The notes under the pieces were generated by a model that had not been told where the DNA came from, searched no databases, and worked only from the letters and a program-made list of their open reading frames with translations. From Forficula auricularia (taxonomy: Eukaryota > Arthropoda > Insecta > Dermaptera > Forficulidae), in the NCBI GenBank assembly GCA_024734495.1, contig JALMQS010000068.1, positions 1,054,001 through 1,118,000 on the forward strand: 64,000 nucleotides of DNA, given 5' to 3'. Made by a program: the position numbers and the translations under genes. Shown here one piece after another: positions 47,846-57,949 of the stretch. How positions within the stretch are numbered: position 1 is the first letter of the stretch; each line of letters opens with the position of its first letter.

Positions 47846-48402
47846 TTTTGTTTAAAAATATTTCCCCAAAAAACCACCCAAAAAGGGGGGAGGATGAAAA
47901 AATGTAAATTCTTTCCCTTGGGCAAAACTCAACCAAATTTTGTATACATAATCTGTGGGTCACTAGAAGGTTAGAAATGCAAAAACTGGGTGCGGAGGGT
48001 GGGTGCGGGGGTGGAATGGGGGTGGGGTGAGGAGTGAGACGGAGTAGGGTGGGGTGCAGGGGGTGGTGCGGGGTGTAATCCAGGGGCATAGCGGGGGTAT
48101 GGTGCGCAGGTTTGGAGGGCACGGGGTGGGGTCCGGGGTAGATGGGGTGCGGGGTCCGAAGTGGGTGGGGTGCGGGTGGTGGTGTGGGGGCGGAGGTTGG
48201 GGGTGCTGGATTGGTTTCGGGGGGTGTGGTGGGTGGGAGTGGGGGTGAGGGTGGGGTTCGAGAGCTGGGGCTCAGTGGGAGTGACCCCTGGCTAGCAAGA
48301 GGGCCGCCGAAGGCGGGCCTTGCAGCTAGAATTTAATATAATCTCAAATACAGGTGAATTACAATATATCTATTATATTATAAATAGAGAAATATTTATA
48401 AT

Positions 48403-48633
48403 AATAAATTCAAATTTAGGAACGAAGAAAAGATTATTTTTATTACAAACAAAAGGATCAGCCGGGGCTCGAACCCGGGATCTTTGCATATGTACTGCAA
48501 TGCTTTGTCATAAGAGGTTTAACTCCTATATCCACTAAGCTACTGATCCCCGAACCCAAACTAATACCTTTTGTCTATATGAATTAATGAATTTCTTTTC
48601 TTTTTTTTTTTAATCCTCTCCTCGTTCATTTTT
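48403..48633 (-). repeat. Tandem duplication unit 1 carrying a tRNA-like gene
   Basis: About 231 bp nearly identical to 48770-49003. It includes the tRNA-like gene, upstream 'ggtattagtttgggttcggg' (minus strand) and a T-run on the plus strand. The offset between units is 371 bp. Confidence 0.85.
48455..48549 (-). tRNA. tRNA-like Pol III gene, copy 1 (isotype unclear)
   Basis: On the minus strand a perfect 7-bp acceptor stem (GGATCAG / CTGATCC), TA at positions 8-9, box A TAGCTTAGTGGA, a weak D stem (GCTT / GAGT), and a perfect T arm CCGGG TTCGAGC CCCGG with box B GGTTCGAGCCC. A TTTT terminator follows directly. At 95 nt it is about 20 nt longer than a standard tRNA. Either there is an intron or insertion before the hairpin TTGCA GTACATA TGCAA, or it is a tRNA-derived pseudogene. 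I cannot fix the anticodon by eye. Confidence 0.7.
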
Positions 48634-48769
48634 CGCATCGTAGGCCTTGATTCATTAATTAAACAATTAATTATTCCAGCGCCTCCCAATCGATCGCAGA
48701 CCCCAAAGATCGAAAATAATTTTCTCTTCACCCGGGGCGCGACCACAACGAGGCCGTGTAAAGACAATT

Positions 48770-49003
48770 AATAACAAATTCAAATTTAGGGAACGAAGAA
48801 AAGATTATTTTTATTACAGACAAAAGGATCAGCCGGGGCTCGAACCCGGGATCTTTGCATATGTACTGCAATGCTTTGTCATAAGAGGTTTAACTCCTAT
48901 ATCCACTAAGCTACTGATCCCCGAACCCAAACTAATACCTTTTGTCTATATGAATTATGGAATTTCTTTTTTTTTTTTTTTTTAATCCTCTCCTCGTTCA
49001 TTT
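48770..49003 (-). repeat. Tandem duplication unit 2 carrying a tRNA-like gene
   Basis: Second copy of the 231-234 bp unit. It differs by a few substitutions, one G insertion in 'caaatttagggaacg' and a longer T-run. The region 48634-48769 between the units is GC-richer and not duplicated. Confidence 0.85.
48826..48920 (-). tRNA. tRNA-like Pol III gene, copy 2 (identical to copy 1)
   Basis: All 95 nt are identical to copy 1, although the flanks have begun to differ, which hints at constraint on the gene or a very recent duplication. Same acceptor stem, box A, T arm and downstream TTTT. The isotype is equally unclear. Confidence 0.7.
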
Positions 49004-49304
49004 ATAATAATATTTTCAATTTGTATTTTTCGAAATATTCCAATATTTGTGCATTTCCATGCAAAATCAGTAGATCTTCGACGCCACTCATTTGTCTGAA
49101 AATCTACCCTCGTATTTTAAAAGATTTCGTTATTTTGATTTAATTTTTTTAAATGCATTTTTTTGACTTCGGTAACAAAAGACCCATTTAGTCAGATTCT
49201 CTCTGATTATTATTTTTTATTTATTTATATGTTTGTGTGAGAGTTTGAGGGTGTTCAAATTAGTGCATTGGTCAGATTTTATTAGGTCGAAAATTCTTTC
49301 TTTT

Positions 49305-49650
49305 TCAAAGTTTTACTTTATCCAATGCGAAGCATGGGGAAAGTATTGTAATCGGTCTCGCGGCAAACGCGACTTCAAAAGATCCTCAGGTAAAGAGACT
49401 ACGGAACCTATGGACTCAATTAAAGTCAAACATTGTAGTATTCACTTAGGTTGAATTTTAGCACGTGACGGTTTTGCCAAAAATTATGGAGTCTCGTCCA
49501 GAGGTCAAAAAGTGCGATTTTTTAATTGTGTGCGGGCGGATGGATGGATGTATGTTATCGTTTTTTTCGCCCACGATTTTTTCCACACCATTGCACCAAT
49601 TGAAATGAAATTGAAAACCTACCATTATTATAATAGTGAATTATCTATCC
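49305..49650 (+). repeat. Dispersed repeat family C, copy 4
   Basis: Starts 'ttttactttatccaatgcga' and includes 'aggtaaagagactacggaac', 'ggatggatggatgtatg' and 'gaaattgaaaacctaccatt'. The leading TTTACTTTATC and the end of copy 3 suggest this is a true element terminus. Confidence 0.6.
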
Positions 49651-49872
49651 TTAAAAATATCTATTATAAAAATAAAATTCAAAATTTTTTTTTATAACGG
49701 GTAGTGTATGTTTTAAAACGATGATATCTTATTATATCAGGTTAAGTAAATGTCATGTAATGTGCCCACCAGATTATAATATTTCATTTATTTAATTTTT
49801 GCCATAAAATTGAAAAATAAAATATGGGAAATTCTTTAGCAATTGATATTTGATAAAAATATTTTATTCCAG

Positions 49873-49982
49873 CGCGCGTGCCTGGCTGGACTAACGGGTT
49901 CTTTCGCCAGTCGAGCTCCAGCCGGAGCTGGAAAGTGAAGCGAGGCAACGATTCGGCAGCAAATCGGCCACTTCATCAAAAG
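49873..49982 (+). other. Candidate exon A (hypothetical gene)
   Basis: A GC-rich 110 nt island in AT-rich DNA between 'attttattccag' and a strong donor AAAAG|gtaaat. With two leading bases it is open for 36 codons ('WTNGFFRQSSSSRSWKVK', 'RGNDSAANRPLHQK') and ends in phase 0. Other frames are closed or only partly open. No homology is recognised. It may be an untranslated or chance segment. Confidence 0.3.
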
Positions 49983-50497
49983 GTAAATTATAATCAACAA
50001 TAATCTTTCATAATGTCTCTCCGTATATATTATTAATGCGTTTATAAATAACAAGAAAAATATTGTGATATCTGATTAATAATAAATGAATAAACATTAT
50101 TAATATTTCAAATGACTTTGGATAAAGTTTAGCAACGATCCGTTGCAGTTTATTTGAAATTTTCTTTGTATTAAATTCAAGATATTGTGATTTCTATTTT
50201 GAAATTGTTCATTATAATATATTTGCTTTATTAATATAAAATTATTTTTTGTTGTCTATTTGTATAATGATATGTATAGGGATTTTGCATGTTTTAATAT
50301 TTTATTTAATTTATCTAATTTTTTTATTATCTTTTAATAGCCTTTCATAATTTCTAATCGAACAAAACTCGTCTGAACTTGTCTATCATATCGAGCCAAC
50401 TTCGTATCATTTAGCAAAGGAGAATGCCTCTTTACGCGGACTTTTTATAAAAAAGATTCGCAATTTTATCTCTGATTAAGTTCTACTAGAAGTATTA
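49983..50497. other. AT-rich stretch with a diverged copy near 58.7-58.9 kb
   Basis: 50150-50370 resembles 58740-58920 ('ttctattttgaaattgttca', 'tttattatcttttaata'), possibly a duplicated intronic segment or shared low complexity. No gene is seen. Confidence 0.3.
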
Positions 50498-50772
50498 ATT
50501 TAAAAGTTTATAATAGTAAAATAAGGATAAGTTTTTATGTGTGACTTTTTATTTATCAGCCAAATTTTCGTCGACTTTGCCGAATTCTTCAGGGCTTCAA
50601 ATAGTTTTACCACACATTAGTCTAAATTTTCTTTTTATCTTCGAAAATTGAGACGAATGTGTGACTATTTGAAGCTCTGAACAAGTCGGCATAGTCAACG
50701 AAACGTTGACTGATAAATAAAAAAGTCACAAATAAAAACTTGTTCTTATTTTCCTATTATAAACTTTTAAAT
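50498..50772. mobile_element. Foldback MITE, 275 bp, arms about 110 bp
   Basis: 'aaaagtttataatag', 'gtgactttttatttatcag', 'gggcttcaaatag' on the left recur inverted on the right ('ctattataaactttt', 'ctgataaataaaaaagtcac', 'ctatttgaagctctg'). Non-coding, family unknown. Confidence 0.75.
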
Positions 50773-51392
50773 GTGTCAAGGCATATGTCTTTATCTCTTG
50801 TTAAAAAAATATGGCAAAATACTAAAAAATTATTAGGATTATTGCTATTAATTTGTCTTATTATCCCATTCAAATAGCTATATGTTATAACCTCATGGAG
50901 ATAATTAACCTTAGATTAGTAACCGCGGTACTAGAATAACCCCTTTCATTAGATTATAAAAGGATGTAAAATTAAAACAGTTCAAAATTATAAAAAAATA
51001 AAGTAAAAAAATCGGATAAAATTAAAATATCATTTGCCCAATAGATTCCAAAGTGCAGCCTGAGATAGCTTAGTGAATTGTATCTCCGCGCTTTCACATA
51101 AATACTGACTAGAAATGCCTTCAATCCAATGGTCTCAAAATAGATCATTTCAAAGATTAGCCCCTAGACATTTTTTTAATTGTATTTGCTTTTCCATTGA
51201 CCCTTATTTCCAAAAGCTAAATTAATCAACTAAACAATCAATAATTAAAAAAATTAAAAAATACTTCCCTTCACAAATATTTTTATATAAAAAAATTATT
51301 TTAGTTTTGTAAAGAGTATAAATGAATATCCAAATATTCGCTATAATATAAGTTTAATACTCATTTACGTGAAATCGCGATTTACATTGATA
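50773..51392. other. AT-rich spacer
   Basis: I see nothing in it beyond low-complexity sequence. Confidence 0.35.
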
Positions 51393-51910
51393 GGATGGGT
51401 ATTTTGGGTATTTCCAGATTTTTACGCTAACAGAGGCTCATATGGTTCGAAATACATGAAAAAATACCCCCCCCCCAAATTTCAAGTATCTATCTCAATT
51501 TTAACCTGTGCCCCACAGCGATGTAAGTTTCCCATCTAAATAACATGGGGTTTTTGGCATTGAAAGATCATTTTTTTATTCCGGCCAAAGTAATGGTTCA
51601 AAAATTTGAAACTCTGTAGAATCCTTATAAGAGTAGCTATCCGATTTTTAGCTATTATAATTTTATAGTCTATAACTTAACAACACTAAGATTTAACAGT
51701 ATTTTATTTAACTGTAACTCCAAAATTATAATATATAAAATTCTGTAAAAATTCTTAAAAATAGCTACTATTATAAGAATAAAGTCTACAGAGTTTCAAA
51801 TTTTTTGAACGATTACTTTGGCCGAAATAAAAAATTGATCGTTCAATGCCAAAAACCTCATGTTATTTAGATGGGAAACTTGGATCGCTGTGAGACACAG
51901 TTTAACTCAT
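51393..51910 (+). mobile_element. Foldback transposon family D, copy 2 (right end truncated)
   Basis: 'ggatgggtattttgggtatt', 'cagaggctcatatggttcga', 'ggccaaagtaatggttcaaa' and the inverted counterparts 'ttttttgaacgattactttg', 'cctcatgttatttagatggg' reproduce the palindromic structure of D. It breaks off near 'ggatcgctgtgagacac'. Confidence 0.65.
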
Positions 51911-51994
51911 TAAGGCCCAGAAAACTTAAACGATCGAATTTTTTTGGTGAAATTTTCAGGAACGACTTATTTTATGCTAAAAATCATCCATGCA

Positions 51995-52860
51995 AAAAAA
52001 CAAAAAAATCGTCTGGTCAAGTATTCTAATCGTGAATGGAAAAAGTGTTTTTTGCTTCGTTTTTTTGATATATCTCAAAAACGGCTGAAACTATTTAGAT
52101 TTGGGCGAAACCATGGCATTTCAGTCTACAAAAAACCCCTAAAAAGTGAACGTCGAAAAAATTATATTTTTCGAGATAATAACTGTTTTGTAGAAAATGT
52201 CTTCAAGTACGTTAGCCATGTGGAAATTTTGGAACGGTCGGAGATCATTCCGGCCATCATCCAATACCTGTCTGGTGTCAAAATGATCAGATCATGCCGA
52301 CATCAGATTCTATGATCGTCGGAGACAATAATCGGTTAATTTTTACACTATAACGAAATTTATATATCACTTACGAAAATTATTACTCGAGGCAGGAATT
52401 ATATTTATACACAGATATTATAGTAAGGGATAAAACACACTCTTTGCTGACTATTTATAAAATGACATCTGTATCAAACTTGGTGGTTATGTCTGGGCCA
52501 ATTTGAAATATTTTGAAACTGGCCAAGTCTCCGCCAGAGGGAAAGTCGGTCGAAATTTCGAGAGTCGGATAAGAGACCATTCCGAGACCAATCTGATATT
52601 AATTCTAATCTACGTCCGATTGAATGTCCCCATGTGGCAAGTCTGAGACTAAGCCGACATAGAATCTGATGTCGGCATGATCTGATCATTTTGACACCAG
52701 ACAGGTATTGGATGATGGCCGGAATGATCTCCGACCGTTCCAAAATTTCCACATGGGTCGGCTTAGTCTCAGACTTGCCACATGGGTAGTTATCAAATTG
52801 TTGTGGACGCACTAACTCAAAAACTAGTGTGAATATCAAAACGAAATTTTAGATGTTGTT
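51995..52860 (-). mobile_element. Element family B, minus copy split by another transposon
   Basis: 51995-52215 is the reverse complement of the B right half ('gatatatctcaaaaacggct', 'gaaaccatggcatttcagtc', 'ttatatttttcgagataata'). 52790-52860 is the next piece ('ctcaaaaactagtgtgaata'). The two parts are separated by the element at 52216-52786, so that element inserted into B. The open frames here are shadows. Confidence 0.65.
52216..52786. mobile_element. 571 bp palindromic transposon with 3-bp TAG duplication
   Basis: Ends CCATGTGGAAATT and its partner GACTTGCCACATGGG give a short inverted repeat CCATGTGG. TAG flanks it at 52213-52215 and 52787-52789. Inside, 'cggtcggagatcattccggc', 'atcatccaatacctgtctgg', 'tgatcagatcatgccgacat' recur inverted at 52669-52760, and 52628-52658 ('catgtggcaagtctgagact') is inverted at 52757-52786. 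A 3-bp duplication would fit PIF/Harbinger-type insertion; the assignment is tentative. Confidence 0.65.
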
Positions 52861-52869
52861 TAGGTGCAT

Positions 52870-53078
52870 TGATATTAAAAGGCTAGGCTGGAATAAAAAA
52901 TTGATATTTCAATGCCAAAAACCACATGTTTATTTAGGTGGGGGAACTTGCATCGCTGTGTGCCACAGGTTAAAATTGAGATAGAGACTGAAATTAACTT
53001 GGAGGATATTTTTTTTATCATATGAGCCTCTGTCAGCTTAAAAATTCGAAAATTCCGAAAATAAGGACCATCCTAATG
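52870..53078 (+). mobile_element. Family D, right-arm copy adjoining family A
   Basis: 'aaaaattgatatttcaatgc', 'cttgcatcgctgtgtgccac', 'gttaaaattgagatagagac' to the terminal 'aaggaccatcctaatg', followed by TA. Family A text ('tcaagcagagaacaacctca') follows at 53095, exactly as at 16721. Confidence 0.6.
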
Positions 53079-53708
53079 TATATGTTTATTTGCATCAAGC
53101 AGAGAACAACCTCATTGATTTCTGTTTATGAATATACAACTCTGCTACTCGAGGTAAAACAACATTTTTCAACGAAAACTAGTTGATTTTTCATTGATTT
53201 AATTTCTTTAGAATAATGAAAATTTTATGAAACATCTTATATATTTAATAAACCAGAAAATTAATTTTATTTTGATTATCCCAAATCATATAAGCTTGAA
53301 GAAATAAATAAAATAATTGTAAAGTTAAGGATAAATAATAAAAGCACGAAAGGGTGCTTTTATAAGCATATATATCGCCTGACCACTGCAACCTGTGCCG
53401 ACTTGCAGCGAAACATGTCAGTACTTGCAGACTAAGCGAGCTGATGGATATTGAAAATAAATATTTATAATTATAAAAGGGCACTGTTTTATCATAATCG
53501 CATACTGATTATTGAAAAAACATAATTAAAATTATAAATTGAGCTTGGTCATTATTCAAGGGGTGTCTGTCATATCATTATTAGATTTTGGTTGAAATCG
53601 AACCAAAAATTAAGGAGGGAGGGTAAAAATTAAAATTATAAGATTTTCAAACTAAAAAAACCGAGAAAAATGGAATATACCATAAAATGAACCTATAATA
53701 AAAATAAC
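53079..53708. other. Family A fragment and AT-rich spacer
   Basis: 53095-53155 matches family A. At 53350-53440 is a short GC-richer patch ('gacttgcagcgaaacatgtc'). 53575-53625 is a family B interior scrap ('ttagattttggttgaaatcg'). Confidence 0.4.
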
Positions 53709-54573
53709 CTGACGTGTTCTGATGTAGCCATCCACTTGACTTTACCACACAACCTGGCTCCTCACTTATATTTAATATTTAATAAAATTATTTATAATCA
53801 TGTAGGGGAGAGGTGTTAGTTTTTGCATTTTTAGACTCCTGGGGGCCCACTGATTATGTATACAAAATTTGGTTGAGTTTGGTACAAGAGCCTATATTTT
53901 CATTTTTTGACCCTACACCCCCCTCCCCCCATTTTGGGCGGTTAGTTTTTGCATTTTTAGACTTCTGCCGTCCCACTGATTGTGTATACAAAATTTGGTT
54001 GAGTTTGGTACATGGCCAAGAATTTCACATTTTGACCCTACACCCCCCTCCCCCATTTTGGGCGGTTAGTTTTGGCATTTTTAGACTTCTGGGGTCCCAC
54101 TGATTATGTATACAAAATTTGGTTGAGTTTGCTCAATTGGCCTAGATTTTTTAATTTTAACCCCCCTCCACCCCACTTAATTTTGGGTCGATATGCACCA
54201 AAATCTAATCAGCTCTTAATCTCAATGGAGCAAAACTACGTATGAAATTTGGTTTTGATATTCACACTAGATTTTGAGCTAGCTCGTCCGCAAAAATTTG
54301 TTAACCCACAGACTAACAGAAGAATAACAGACAGACTAACAGACTAACTAACAGACATTTTGACAAAAGAATTATTATTTCGAAAAATATAATTTTTTCG
54401 ATGTTCACTTATTAGGGCTTTTTTTGTAGACCGAAATGCAATGGTTTCGGTCAATTTTTTTAATCAAAATAGTTTCAGCCGTTTTTGAGATATTTCGAAA
54501 AAAAGAAGGAAAAAAAACACTTTTTTCATGCACGATTACAATACTTGACCATACCCTGTATGGTAAAGTAAAA
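53709..54573 (+). mobile_element. Element family B, copy 3 (expanded, 865 bp)
   Basis: The longest B copy: left end 'ctgacgtgttctgatgtagc', three tandem units of the 'tttttgcatttttagac ... tgattatgtatacaaaattt' module (starts near 53819, 53945, 54070), then the standard right half to 'accctgtatggtaaagta'. The extra units explain its length relative to B1 and B2. Confidence 0.7.
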
Positions 54574-54609
54574 AGATTTATTATTTTTTCGGAGGCCAAA
54601 ATTGGGGGG

Positions 54610-55915
54610 GGGGGTTCAACAAATTAGAACTATCAATATAGGACTTCGAGCCTTTTATGGAAGGCGAAATTTTGCACATGAGCCCTATAAGACCTTATGA
54701 AAATTACTCACTATGTGAAGTTAAGGGGGTGGGGGGGGAGTCATAAATATTTTCAAACAAAAATTAAAGAAAGCTGCTATTTCTAATAAAATAGTCTTAT
54801 AATTAAAAGAAGGGGTTATTAATTGCTAATGGGCCCAAAATTAAGTGGGGGGTTCTTTCGTAAATATTAAAGTGGAAATGAGTCGATGTCTCGGCTTTCC
54901 CTCATTTCTCCCACAAGGAGGGATCCAAGTACACCTGTTTGTGCGAAATTTCATTTGGGGTCCATAACTATTCAATATTAACAGTATATTCATTGCTTTG
55001 CTCGTGGCTGGAAATCATAATGCCTTGTTAGCAGGCTCGAATCTGTCTATGATATGTATTGTAATTGTTCAGTAAGGGCCCCAAAATCAGTAGACAGTAG
55101 TGAAGAAATATACTGTTTCACTCAAAAACTTTTTACCTACCTAGGTGTTCCTCTGTGAGAAATTAAAAAAACAACATAAAAATCATATTAGAATAATAAA
55201 AAAATATTACCTACAAATTAAATTACCTACCCTTATTACTTTCTCGTTCGAAATTTCATACTTATTAGCAGAATTGTGATGTATTAAAAATTTCTAAAAA
55301 TGTCAAGTTTTGCTAAAAAAATAATATTTTTACCTTCGTTTCGTTGGATAATGATAATAAAATTCAAAAATGAAAAGTTTTCATAAATTGTATAGGTATC
55401 GATAAATAATTGACTCGGACTAGGCTGCGCGCGCCGCTTGGGTCAGCAACCCACCGAACAAGCTCAGACTTGTTTAAGAGGGAGGGGTAAGGCGAAGATA
55501 CGTGGTTGGCCAACCCGACGCGGGTGGCGCTTTCCATGCAATTGATCGGATCTTTAAGATTAATTAGCGCTAAGAAAATCTCAGTTAATCTAAAGCGAGC
55601 GCGCGGTCATTTCTAACGACAGCGGGAACCTTCTGTATGGAAATAAATAGATTTTCGAAATATGTTTTTTTATATATTTTTGAAAATATATTAAAAATAT
55701 TAAATTTATATAAAATTTATGTTTTCTATATATTCCTAAAATAAAATTATTTTTATGTTGCTCTATATAAATTTTATATAAATTTAACACAAAAATTTTT
55801 ATATTTTTAATATATTTTCAAATATATAAAAGACATACTTCGAAAATCTATTTATTTCCATACGGGCTAAAAGACCTATGGGATATTTCAGTGATTTAAA
55901 ACACTAATTAATTAA
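54610..55915 (-). repeat. Dispersed repeat family E, copy 2 (inverted, with insertion)
   Basis: Reverse complement of 38985-40092, including the GC-rich head at 55410-55625 ('ctaggctgcgcgcgccgctt', 'ggccaacccgacgcgggtgg'). A foldback MITE (55631-55867) interrupts it. Copy 1 shows the uninterrupted junction. Confidence 0.75.
55631..55867. mobile_element. Foldback MITE inside repeat E (237 bp)
   Basis: Arms of about 100 bp: 'gtatggaaataaatagattt' on the left, 'aaatctatttatttccatac' on the right, with similarity continuing through 'gaaaatatattaaaaata' and 'ttatataaaattta'. In E copy 1 the junction reads, on the complementary strand, cagcgggaacctaaaagacc, without this sequence. The target duplication is at most 2-3 bp and unclear. 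Confidence 0.8.
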
Positions 55916-56110
55916 TAATCATTTTTTTTGTATTCAGACAGATTATCATTATGTTAGGAAAAAATTTGTCGAAATAAAAAAACTTAAACTCGGATAAAAA
56001 CAAAATTATAAAATCCAATAACATAACTCAAATTTTCTTTGAATTAGACAGCAATTTAGCAATACCAAACCTTCTCATATACCATACAACTAGCTTTATA
56101 TAGTATAATA

Positions 56111-56437
56111 CAGTGATTCTCAACCTTTTTTTCGTCACTGCACACTCTTAATAATTTAAAAATTTGACGGCACACTACAATAAAATAAATTAATAAAATT
56201 GAGATTGATGTACTTATAAAATTATCATAGGACATTCTGCATCCTGTAAAATGTTACTATCTCTTCAGTTCAAATGATCTAATAAATATTTGGATTAAAA
56301 ATATTGTCACTTGATAAAGAAATGTAAAACAAATAAATAATTTTCAATTCGGGGGGACCACTTCCTAGCAGTGGTGGCACACTTCAAGAATCTTGAAGCA
56401 CACTAAAGTTCCGCGGCACAGTGGTTGAGAATCACAA
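56111..56437. mobile_element. hAT-type MITE with CAGTGATTCTCAACC end
   Basis: Left end CAGTGATTCTCAACCTTTTT and right end GGTTGAGAATCAC form the inverted repeat of a widespread animal hAT MITE type, with the usual 'cggcacact' motif just inside each end ('gacggcacactac', 'gcggcacagtgg'). The right-most bases have decayed. 327 bp, non-coding. Confidence 0.75.
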
Positions 56438-57059
56438 AATTTGTTATTTAACAAAATCAATTGGCTCCATGAGATCAAATAATTAGAAATCAAATTTATC
56501 ATCAACATAGATCTAGAATCAGCTTCTTCTTAGTATAGGTCCCTCAAAAATTTCTCAGACATAATGTGCATTGTGTTTCGATTGCCTCCTTTTTTGCGCT
56601 GGGCATACCGCCCATGAGAGTTTAGTTTTTGTACTTATAGACTTCTGGGGGCCCACTGATTATGTATACAAATTTGACTGAATTTGGTCCAGAGGCTTAG
56701 ATTTGCATTTTTTGATCTCCCTTCCAATTTTGAGCAGTTAGTTTTTGCATTTTTAGTTTGTTATCTGAGGTGCCGACAAACATTACCAAAATTATATTTG
56801 GACTTTTGTCAATAAACGAAATAAAAAATTATTTTATTTTATTTTTATTTATATTTATTTTTTTATAAATTCTTTTTTGGACACTTTTTTCTACCTGTCC
56901 AGATAAAACTGTGGACAGGTGAGAGTAACCCAAAACATATTTTTGAATTGCCAAGATACTGAACCTGATTATAAACCCAACAATAATTTAAATAACTTTT
57001 CTAAATACATTTAATGTTTGATCAAAGTTAGCCGTGTGGTAAACCACATGGTGGGCGTT
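56438..57059. other. Spacer with a minisatellite-module fragment
   Basis: 56620-56760 contains two decayed units of the 'cccactgattatgtatacaa' module shared by Helitrons and family B, without either element's ends. The rest is AT-rich. Confidence 0.4.
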
Positions 57060-57183
57060 AGTGGGCTAAAATTGAGATAGAAACTTGAAACTCGGGGGAT
57101 AATTTTTTTTATTTATTTTGAACCATATGAGCTTTTGTCAGCGTAAAAATTCAAAAATACCCAAAATAAGGACCACCCTAGTG
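57060..57183 (+). mobile_element. Family D, right terminal fragment
   Basis: 'aaaattgagatagaaacttg', 'gaaccatatgagcttttgtc' and 'aaggaccaccctagtg' match the right arm and terminus of D. Confidence 0.55.
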
Positions 57184-57407
57184 ATCAATTGCTATTATAT
57201 AGGTTCATTGAATTCTCTTACTCCTTCCATCATCTTTCATGATTTAATTTGTGATTTATTTGGACGAGACTCGTTTCACATTCTGTCCGCCGTAGCGTAG
57301 GCATTAATGGAGTTGCTATTTTAGAGCGGAGCTTCCTCACTCCGGGTTGCCTATAAACAGGGACTTAATTGATATAAGTCAAAAGTCCTTTCATTTTTCA
57401 TAATTTT

Positions 57408-57720
57408 TAACCGACTTCTAAAAAGGAGGAGGTTCTCTATTCGAATGATTTTTTTTTGTGTGTCTATGTTATCTCATATCTCCGCCAATTGTTAACCGAT
57501 TTTGATTATTTTTTGCATTGGGTTCAGTCTAGCTTCCGATTGGTCCCCTTCTTTTTCATTGGTATTGGACCTTTTTTGATATGTTTGTTCAGGCATAACT
57601 TCTTTGTTTATGAACCGATTTCTATGATTCTTTTTTTATTGGAAAGAGGGTACCTTAGGGGTAATACCATATTAATTTGGTCAAGTTCTGATGATATGAT
57701 CAATGACGAAATAACGTAAA
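57408..57720 (+). repeat. 'accgacttc' insect-type repeat fragment
   Basis: Starts 'ttaaccgacttctaaaaagg' 'aggaggttctctattcgaat', continues 'tctccgccaattgttaaccg' and 'ttgttcaggcataacttctt'. This text type is common in insect repeats. The 87-codon open frame is a shadow. It may be the left part of one element ending with the palindrome at 57950-58372. Confidence 0.5.
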
Positions 57721-57949
57721 TCTCCAATTCTTATATCCAAATAATCGAAATTACCATATAATAAATAAAATCTTTTATAAAAAAAATCTTAAAACATTCA
57801 TTTAAAACCCGCAAACGTTTCGAGAGAATTTCTATATTTATGAATTGAATTTTATTATCATTTTCTGATTCACCGCCAGACGAGATGCATGCAAGGTATT
57901 ATATTAAGTCACTATTAATAACATCACTAAAAAGAGAAAAATAAAAATA

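Larger units (their letters stand above)
46690..48329 (+). mobile_element. Rearranged Helitron H4 with foreign interior
   Basis: A canonical 5' end (TCTATATATATAAAATTAAG after A, 46690) continues only to about 46887. A canonical 3' end (hairpin and GCAGCTAG, 48329) begins near 47848. Between them about 960 bp replaces the ~190 bp normally present. The insert is family C copy 3 plus about 500 bp of unrelated sequence. The base after the 3' end is A, not T. It may be one Helitron that acquired DNA, or two truncated ones. Confidence 0.65.

Noticed and set aside
51944..52315. 123- and 121-codon frames at 51944-52315 (+) and 52474-52839 (-) sharing a peptide
   Set aside because: The shared peptide is the inverted repeat of the transposon at 52216-52786. 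The remainder is reverse-complement family B sequence.
57456..57719. 87-codon frame with hydrophobic segments
   Set aside because: Falls entirely in the 'accgacttc' insect-type repeat. Hydrophobicity reflects T-rich composition.
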